Shown here piece by piece: positions 58,277-64,000 of a stretch of 64,000 bases of DNA; positions within the stretch are counted from its first letter, which is position 1; each line of letters opens with the position of its first letter. The stretch lies in NCBI RefSeq assembly GCF_002197755.1, contig NZ_NHOT01000001.1, positions 1 to 64,000 of the forward strand, read 5' to 3'. The translations under genes were made by a program, and so were the position numbers. Source of the DNA: Pedobacter sp. AJM (GTDB taxonomy: Bacteria > Bacteroidota > Bacteroidia > Sphingobacteriales > Sphingobacteriaceae). Under the pieces are notes generated by a model, which worked only from the letters and a program-made list of their open reading frames with translations, had not been told where the DNA came from and made no database searches.

Positions 58277-58370
58277 TCATATTGTTCATTAATTCGAAGC
58301 TTTTATAAGATTGTCTGAAATGAGTCTCTTTATGATTCCTGAATATTCGAATTAATATTCACTCCAGAAC

Positions 58371-58401
58371 GGGACAGGTGAGCAAGCCTGTCCCTTGATT
58401 T
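58371..58401 (+). terminator. Hairpin ending the SusC1-DUF1735 operon
   Basis: GGGACAGG (58371-58378) pairs with CCTGTCCC (58387-58394) across an 8-nt loop, then TTGATTTG. The stem is strong but the T-tract is broken, so termination may be partial. Confidence 0.6.
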
Positions 58402-58529
58402 GATAAAAACAATAAGGTTAATAAATGATTTCTTAATACCATGATTGTATGATTAAATAGCCTGATAATTTCCATTTCTTAAGCTTTTATTTGGTGGTGT
58501 TTGGAATAAAAATTCAGAAAATAAAAAAA

Positions 58530-58543
58530 TACAATCGATTGCA
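58530..58543. promoter_or_regulatory. Candidate LacI-family operator upstream of SusC3
   Basis: TACAATCGATTGCA fits the LacI-family consensus TGnAAnCGnTTnCA except for one base, with the typical central CG. It lies in A/T tracts about 285 bases before the SusC3 start. No LacI gene is in the window. Confidence 0.45.
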
Positions 58544-58657
58544 TTTTTAATGATGCGTTTTTGGGCTTGATTTAAAGAATCTTGCCTGAAACGCTGTATT
58601 TGATAAAAAAAGAAATTTTCTTGCACATTTCTACCTTAAAAATGTACAATTGAATCA

Positions 58658-58686
58658 TTGTTGAAGGGTTGATCTAAATACCTTTA
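58658..58686 (+). promoter_or_regulatory. Candidate promoter of the SusC3 operon
   Basis: TTG (58658-58660), an 18-nt gap and TACCTTTA (58679-58686), one base off TAnnTTTG. It predicts a leader of about 135 nt. Confidence 0.45.
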
Positions 58687-58826
58687 CCTTCATACAGGCT
58701 TAATAGTATTCAGTAGTATTTTTTGTTTCGCATTCTTTTATGTCTTTCATGACATGCTCTTGCTATTCAACTGACGATTGATCATCTGTTGAGGTCTGTT
58801 TTTTTTAACCATTATAAACTGTTTTT

Positions 58827-61800
58827 ATGAGAATTGAAATTTTACGATTTATTGTAAGACCTCATTTGAGATTTTCTATAAGTCTCCCCAGAATTGCACT
58901 TACCGCAATTTTAATGATCTTCACGCTGGCCGCACAGGCACAAACTCAAATTAAGGGGCGTGTATTAGATGATCAGGGAAAACCCCTTCCGGGCGTAAGC
59001 ATTTTAGTGAAGGGAACATCCACGAGTACAACTGCATCCAACACCGGTAACTTCAGCATTTCAGTGCCCTCAGCCAATTCGGTATTGGTATTCACTTATA
59101 TTGGCTTTACCAGTAAAGAAATTCCGGTACGCAACCAAACCGAAATCAATGTAACTTTATTGCCGAGTGCAGCAGAGCTGGAACAGGTAGTGGTAGTGGG
59201 TTATGGTACACAACGTAAAGAAGCCGTAACCGGATCAGTAGCCAATATATCAGGTGAGAAAGTTCGCGAAGTTCCGGCTCCAAATATCGCACAGGCCATT
59301 CAAGGGCGTGTAGCCGGAGTTAATATTTCCCAAACTTCAACCAAACCTGGTGCAACCATGCAGATTCTGATTCGTGGTGCACGGTCACTTTCTGCCAGTA
59401 ATGATCCATTAGTGGTATTGGATGGAATTCCTTTTCCAGGCTCCATCGGTGATATTAATCCAAACGATATTAAAAGTATAGATATCCTTAAAGATGCATC
59501 TGCAACGGCCATTTATGGATCACGGGGTGCAAATGGTGTAATTTTGTTAACTACAAACCGTGGACAACAAGGTGCGCCTGCTCAGGTTACTTATAACACC
59601 TATACGGGTTTACAAACACTTTTTGCAAAATTCCCGATGATGAATTCGCAAGAATTAATCGCAATGCGTAAAGCAGCAGGTTTGTTTACAACTAACGGGG
59701 TAGATGAATCTAATGATACCGATACGGATTGGCAGGATTTATTCTATAACAAATCTGCAGTAGTAACCAGTCATGACGTAGGCGTATCAGGTGGTTCTGC
59801 TACAGGTAGCTATAGCTTTGGCGGTGGTTACTATAAGAATCAAAGTTTGATCCCCACACAGCAATATACCAGGTATTCGATGAAAGCATCTTTGGATCAG
59901 CAAATTGGTAAGTTTTTCCGGGTTGGTTTTACCAGTAACAATAACTATAATCTAAGTGAAGGTAATCAGGTGGGTGTTTACGGTGTGCTGAGCAATACGC
60001 CAATGTCAAACCCTTATAATGCAGATGGCAGTTTAAAAAGAACCATCAGAATGCCACAGGATGAATCGTGGATTTACACCAATCAATCTACAAAAGACCT
60101 TCATGATAAATGGTTAAATGAAACACGTGGTTTTGCTACCTATAACTCATTTTATGGAGAGGTAAAAATTCCGGGGGTAGAAGGTTTAAAATACAGGGCC
60201 AACCTGGGGCTTGATTTTATTCAGAGTAATAATGGTAATTATACAGGTGTTGGAATTGGAAGTGCTACCGCTACTACAGTTTCTACCGCTGGTGTGAGCA
60301 ACTCACAAACATACCACTGGACACTTGAAAATTTATTAACATATGACCGTACCTTTTCAGAAAAACACAATTTTAATGTAGTGGCATTATATTCTGCCGA
60401 ACAGAATAAATTTAATTCCTCTTCCATGTCAGCACGTGATATTCCTTCAGATGCTTTCCAGTTCTATAATCTTGGTCAGGCCAATGGTGAATTAACAATC
60501 GGAAATGGAAATTACAACTTAAGCGGATTAATGTCATACATGGGAAGGGTGATGTATTCCTATGATAACCGGTATTTAATCAGTGCCACAATCAGGTCTG
60601 ATGGCTCATCTCGCCTGGCACCAGGACATAAATGGAATACCTATCCTGCTGTTTCAGTAGGATGGAACCTGATGAATGAACCTTTCATGAAAGGCATTAC
60701 AGCCATTGACAGGTTAAAGATCAGAGTAGGTTACGGACAAACATCAAACCAGTCGGTAAATCCTTACCAGACACTAGGTTTATTAAATACAAGGCCTTAT
60801 AATTTTGGCGATACGAACTATGCTATAGGCTACTATGTTTCACAACTTCCAAGTCCGAATTTAGGATGGGAATATTCACAAACCTGGAATTATGGTTTAG
60901 ATTTCTCTGTACTGAAAAACAGAATCAACGGTACATTTGAATATTATGTAACCAATACCAATGATATTTTATTAGATATTGCTTTGCCTCCAACTTCAGG
61001 TGTGGGAAGTTATACGGCCAACATCGGACAAACACAGAATAAAGGTTGGGAACTCAGCGTGAACGGTAACATCTTCAACAATAAAGATGGCTGGTCATGG
61101 GATGTAGGTTTTAACCTGTCTGCAAACCGCAATAAACTGGTTTCACTGGCTTCCGGACAGACCAGGGATGAGGGAAATGCCTGGTTTGTAGGGTATAACA
61201 TCAATGCCATTTATGACTATGAAAAAATAGGATTATGGCAGACTGGAGATCCTAACCTGAATGTTTTGGAACCAGGTGGTAACGTGGGTATGATCAAGGT
61301 TAAATATACCGGCGATTATGATGCTACAGGCAAGCCTACAAGGGCAATTGGAGCCGCTGACAGACAGATTATGAATGTAGATCCGAAATTATCAGGTGGT
61401 TTTAACACCCGGGTAGCCTATAAAGGATTTGACTTGAATGTAGTTGGTTTATTCAAAGATGGCGGTATCCTGATCAGTACGTTATATGGTTCTACAGGTT
61501 ACTTAAACCTTTTATCAGGAAGAAGAAATAACGTAAAGGTAGATTATTGGACGCCAGATAATACCGGTGCAAAATATCCGAAACCAGGTGGTATTGCAAG
61601 TGGTGATAACCCTAAATATGGCAGTACCTTAGGTTATTTTGATGCGTCATTTTTAAAAATCCGTACCATTTCACTGGGTTATGATTTTAACCGCGACTTA
61701 ATTAAGAATTCGAAGGTGAGACTTAGGATGTATTTAACTGTTCAAAATCCATTTGTAATGTTCTCTCCATATTACAGCGAATCAGGTATGGATCCGGAAA

Positions 61801-61922
61801 CCAATTCGTATGGCGATGAGAATGCTGCGGTAACCAATACATACCGGAGAAGGTTTTTAACTGTAGGTACCAATACGCCTTCTACGCGTAATTATGTGGC
61901 CGGCCTTAACTTAACTTTTTAA
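58827..61922 (+). CDS. SusC-like TonB-dependent transporter (SusC3)
   Basis: A 1031-aa outer-membrane transporter. The signal segment ends near AAQAQ (about residue 37) after an unusually basic n-region with several Arg. Then the carboxypeptidase-like domain (about 40-125, IKGRVLDDQGKPLPGVSI), EQVVVVGYGTQRKEAVTGS, the plug (LVVLDGIPFPGSIGDINP; YGSRGANGVILLTT) and the barrel to NYVAGLNLTF. It pairs with SusD3 nine bases downstream. This pair has its own promoter region and terminator, so it can be regulated apart from SusC1/C2 and may import another oligosaccharide. Confidence 0.96.
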   Translation: MRIEILRFIVRPHLRFSISLPRIALTAILMIFTLAAQAQTQIKGRVLDDQGKPLPGVSILVKGTSTSTTASNTGNFSISVPSANSVLVFTYIGFTSKEIPVRNQTEINVTLLPSAAELEQVVVVGYGTQRKEAVTGSVANISGEKVREVPAPNIAQAIQGRVAGVNISQTSTKPGATMQILIRGARSLSASNDPLVVLDGIPFPGSIGDINPNDIKSIDILKDASATAIYGSRGANGVILLTTNRGQQGAPAQVTYNTYTGLQTLFAKFPMMNSQELIAMRKAAGLFTTNGVDESNDTDTDWQDLFYNKSAVVTSHDVGVSGGSATGSYSFGGGYYKNQSLIPTQQYTRYSMKASLDQQIGKFFRVGFTSNNNYNLSEGNQVGVYGVLSNTPMSNPYNADGSLKRTIRMPQDESWIYTNQSTKDLHDKWLNETRGFATYNSFYGEVKIPGVEGLKYRANLGLDFIQSNNGNYTGVGIGSATATTVSTAGVSNSQTYHWTLENLLTYDRTFSEKHNFNVVALYSAEQNKFNSSSMSARDIPSDAFQFYNLGQANGELTIGNGNYNLSGLMSYMGRVMYSYDNRYLISATIRSDGSSRLAPGHKWNTYPAVSVGWNLMNEPFMKGITAIDRLKIRVGYGQTSNQSVNPYQTLGLLNTRPYNFGDTNYAIGYYVSQLPSPNLGWEYSQTWNYGLDFSVLKNRINGTFEYYVTNTNDILLDIALPPTSGVGSYTANIGQTQNKGWELSVNGNIFNNKDGWSWDVGFNLSANRNKLVSLASGQTRDEGNAWFVGYNINAIYDYEKIGLWQTGDPNLNVLEPGGNVGMIKVKYTGDYDATGKPTRAIGAADRQIMNVDPKLSGGFNTRVAYKGFDLNVVGLFKDGGILISTLYGSTGYLNLLSGRRNNVKVDYWTPDNTGAKYPKPGGIASGDNPKYGSTLGYFDASFLKIRTISLGYDFNRDLIKNSKVRLRMYLTVQNPFVMFSPYYSESGMDPETNSYGDENAAVTNTYRRRFLTVGTNTPSTRNYVAGLNLTF

Positions 61923-61931
61923 TATACCAAT

Positions 61932-63866
61932 ATGAAACGTATACACTTCAATATAACTTTAGGGGTTTGGCTGGGAATGGTCATGTTCTCCGGCTGTAAA
62001 AAAATTCTTGATGAAGAACCACGCAGTATTTTTACCCCTGATTATTTTAAAACAGTAACAGGTGTAAATGGCGGACTTACCGCAATGTATGCTCACCTGC
62101 GTAACATTTACGGGCAGGCCTATTACTATAATTCATTGATTACAGGTACAGATGAAGCAACCTGGGGTAAAGATGCCGATGGTAACTTTAAAGATATGGA
62201 TTGTTCAGGCGTAGGCTCTATTCTTTCTACGAGTTATCCAAGCAGCGTATTGTGGACCGAAGCTTTTCCAAATATCAATACGGCCAGTGGTGTGATAGAG
62301 AATGCCAGTGCGGCGGGTATTTCCAGTGCATTGGTAGCAGAAGCCAGGTTTTTCCGTGCTTTTGATTATTTCATGCTGGTACAAACCTTTGGAGGTGTAC
62401 CACTTGATTTAGGCGGAGGTGAACTTAAATTTAATATCAATCCGGTGAGAACTTCTACCCGCAATACTGTACCAGTGGTTTATACCAAAGCGGTATTTCC
62501 TGACCTGTTGCAGGCCGTTGCCGATTTACCTGCAACTTCAAGGGTTATCGGAGGCGTAACCAAAACTACAGCAAGACTCTTTTTATCTAAAGCATACCTG
62601 ACTTATGGATGGTGGTTACAAAATCCCAATAACATTCCAACATACCCGGCAGCCAACAGAACTGATCCTGACGGACATGATGCCGCCTGGTATTTTCAGC
62701 AGGCTTATGATATTGCTACAGCAGGTATAGAAAACCCAGGTGCTAACGGATTGGTTGATACTTACTATGATGTTAATCTGGGTCCAAATGACCGCAATAA
62801 AGAAATGTTGCTTTATGCCGATCACACAGAAAGCAGTGAGCGGTATAATGGTGGTAGTTTAACTTTTGGAAGTGGTGGTGCACCGGATAATTTCTCTGGG
62901 TGGATGATGACCTGGAATTACACCAACCTGAGAAGTGGTGGCATCAGTTCAGTTCAACGTGAAGCAGAACAACATCTTGGTCGCCCGTGGAACCGTATGG
63001 CCCCAACCATAGAAGTGTTTAAAAATACCTTTGCAGATAAAACCCTTGATTCCCGTTACGACGGAACCTTTACTACCGTATATCGTGGTAACTGGCCAAA
63101 AGGTTACAATCCGCCAGAATCTGCACCTGCTTCATTGGTGAATGCCAACGGCATATCAATTGTTCCGGGCAATGCGGTATTAAGCTTTTTAGATACGGAC
63201 AACAGTGCAATTACTTACCCAACCGGTGCCGGAGCCAGCAACGTTGGAGCCGGAACTTTGCCTGGAAGAGCAGATTATGTGATTGCACCAAATGGCATCA
63301 GCAGAATCGTTTATCCGGGGCTTTGGAAACTGGGTCCTTACCGTACAGATAATGGAACCGGACTGGGGCAGCCAAATGCCGGCAGTACACGCCCGTATCC
63401 AATCGCCAAATTCTCTGAACTGTATTTTGTTGCTGCAGAAGCTGCCGTAAAAGGGGCTAATGTAAAAGCGGGCAAAAGTGCACGCGAATTGATTAACGTA
63501 ATTCGTGCACGTGCTGGAAAATGGCGTTGGGATAATAATGGAAATGTAGCTAAAGTGCAAGATAACAGTGCTGCAATGGTTGCTGCCACGCCAGCTACTA
63601 TTGATATCAATTACATTCTCGCAGAACGCTCCCGTGAATATTATGGAGAGGGCTATAGAAGATTTGATTTGATCAGAACTCAAAAGTGGGCTGAATTATC
63701 CACCACTTATAGCATTGCCGGGATCAATTATGGTGATCATACACCAGTAACGGTAACCAGAACCATTACACCAGCTTTATATTTGCGTCCGATTCCTCAG
63801 GATCAGATTGACAAAATGCAAATGTCAGATGCTGATAAAAAGGCCTATCAGAATCCAGGATATTAA
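61932..63866 (+). CDS. SusD-like outer-membrane lipoprotein (SusD3)
   Basis: A 644-aa lipoprotein with lipobox FSGC (Cys about 22) then KKILDEEP. SusD/RagB features: RFFRAFDYFMLVQTFGGVPLDL in the helical part, INVIRARAGKWRW, LAERSREYYGEGYRRFDLIR and the tail AYQNPGY. It starts 9 bases after SusC3, so the two are coupled, and is followed by a very strong terminator that closes the operon. Confidence 0.96.
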   Translation: MKRIHFNITLGVWLGMVMFSGCKKILDEEPRSIFTPDYFKTVTGVNGGLTAMYAHLRNIYGQAYYYNSLITGTDEATWGKDADGNFKDMDCSGVGSILSTSYPSSVLWTEAFPNINTASGVIENASAAGISSALVAEARFFRAFDYFMLVQTFGGVPLDLGGGELKFNINPVRTSTRNTVPVVYTKAVFPDLLQAVADLPATSRVIGGVTKTTARLFLSKAYLTYGWWLQNPNNIPTYPAANRTDPDGHDAAWYFQQAYDIATAGIENPGANGLVDTYYDVNLGPNDRNKEMLLYADHTESSERYNGGSLTFGSGGAPDNFSGWMMTWNYTNLRSGGISSVQREAEQHLGRPWNRMAPTIEVFKNTFADKTLDSRYDGTFTTVYRGNWPKGYNPPESAPASLVNANGISIVPGNAVLSFLDTDNSAITYPTGAGASNVGAGTLPGRADYVIAPNGISRIVYPGLWKLGPYRTDNGTGLGQPNAGSTRPYPIAKFSELYFVAAEAAVKGANVKAGKSARELINVIRARAGKWRWDNNGNVAKVQDNSAAMVAATPATIDINYILAERSREYYGEGYRRFDLIRTQKWAELSTTYSIAGINYGDHTPVTVTRTITPALYLRPIPQDQIDKMQMSDADKKAYQNPGY

Positions 63867-63881
63867 CCTTTAAAAAATCAG

Positions 63882-63917
63882 GCAGGTTGTTCTACGGAAT
63901 AATCTGCTTTTTTTTTT
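63882..63917 (+). terminator. Strong terminator closing the SusC3-SusD3 operon
   Basis: An 11-bp stem with two G-U pairs (63882-63892 with 63897-63907), a TACG tetraloop (a UNCG-type stable loop) and ten T residues (63908-63917). It lies 15 bases after the SusD3 stop. The last 83 bases of the window show nothing further. Confidence 0.92.
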
Positions 63918-64000
63918 ATCTGTTTTTATGGACAAGCAGTTCAATTCATTCTGCCATAAAAATACCATTCCCTACAGCGCAACTGAAATAAAATAATTTT

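Larger units (their letters stand above)
58277..58826. other. 550-bp spacer: terminator, LacI-like operator, SusC3 promoter
   Basis: It contains, in order, an AT palindrome (58341-58360), a terminator-like hairpin (58371-58394), a LacI-type operator candidate (58530-58543), a candidate promoter (58658-58686) and a leader of about 135 nt ending in TTAACCATTATAAACTG before the SusC3 ATG. No ORF of note. Confidence 0.6.

Noticed and set aside
58341-58360. GAATATT/AATATTC palindrome as an operator
   Set aside because: It is pure AT-rich symmetry just upstream of a terminator hairpin and far from any promoter, so it is probably chance.
63189-63683. 164-aa minus-strand open frame within SusD3
   Set aside because: It is fully antisense to conserved SusD sequence, is Ser/Ile/Cys-rich as expected of a shadow frame, and has no start context.

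Overview
The window reads as chromosomal DNA of a Bacteroidota bacterium, most likely Sphingobacteriaceae (Pedobacter-like). The evidence is three SusC/SusD pairs, a hybrid two-component system of the Bacteroides type, promoters of the TTTG-N19-TAnnTTTG type (clearest before the tRNA gene and the HAD gene), and almost no Shine-Dalgarno sequences. I see no rRNA, no recognisable insertion sequence, no CRISPR array and no phage genes.

Positions 1-17,980 hold mostly unrelated short units: a secreted alpha/beta hydrolase, a soluble multi-PAS histidine kinase, a YihY/BrkB membrane protein, an M23 peptidase coupled to a YjbQ-family protein, a secreted XAC2610-like protein, the kduI-kduD pair of uronate catabolism, beta-carbonic anhydrase, a HAD phosphatase, tRNA-Ala(GGC), a TetR regulator coupled to an exported hydrolase, and another exported hydrolase. 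Spacers here carry an 11-bp tandem repeat and at least one decayed gene.

Positions about 18,200-63,920 form a large carbohydrate-utilisation region that fits decorated xylan (glucurono-arabinoxylan). A GH29 fucosidase and an AraC regulator lie at its left edge. A minus-strand operon follows: GH10 endo-xylanase, GH3 beta-xylosidase, GH67 alpha-glucuronidase. A hybrid two-component regulator (HTCS) is divergent from it. Downstream on the plus strand come a large SASA-family acetylesterase, a small CE6-like esterase, GH43, a tandem CE1 esterase, GH127/146, GH95 and two more GH43 enzymes, ending at a terminator near 46,650. Next is one transport operon (SusC1-SusD1-SusC2-SusD2-DUF1735 lipoprotein) behind an 868-bp leader, and then a separate SusC3-SusD3 operon ending at a strong terminator at 63,917.

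Inferred working: SusC/D pairs and the DUF1735 protein capture and import oligosaccharides. In the periplasm, esterases remove acetyl and feruloyl groups, GH67 removes (methyl)glucuronate, GH43 and GH127 remove arabinose, GH95 and GH29 remove L-galactose or L-fucose caps, and GH10, GH3 and GH43 cut the xylose backbone. No enzyme here has a clear lipobox, and no inner-membrane xylose transporter or xylose catabolic gene is present, so surface endo-cleavage and cytoplasmic metabolism must be encoded elsewhere.

The least explained signal is a short motif, TAACCAAAT or a close relative, within about 25 nt of the start codon of nine genes, nearly all of them carbohydrate genes. It recurs five times in the untranslated leader of SusC1, which also carries tiny ORFs, one overlapping the SusC1 start codon.
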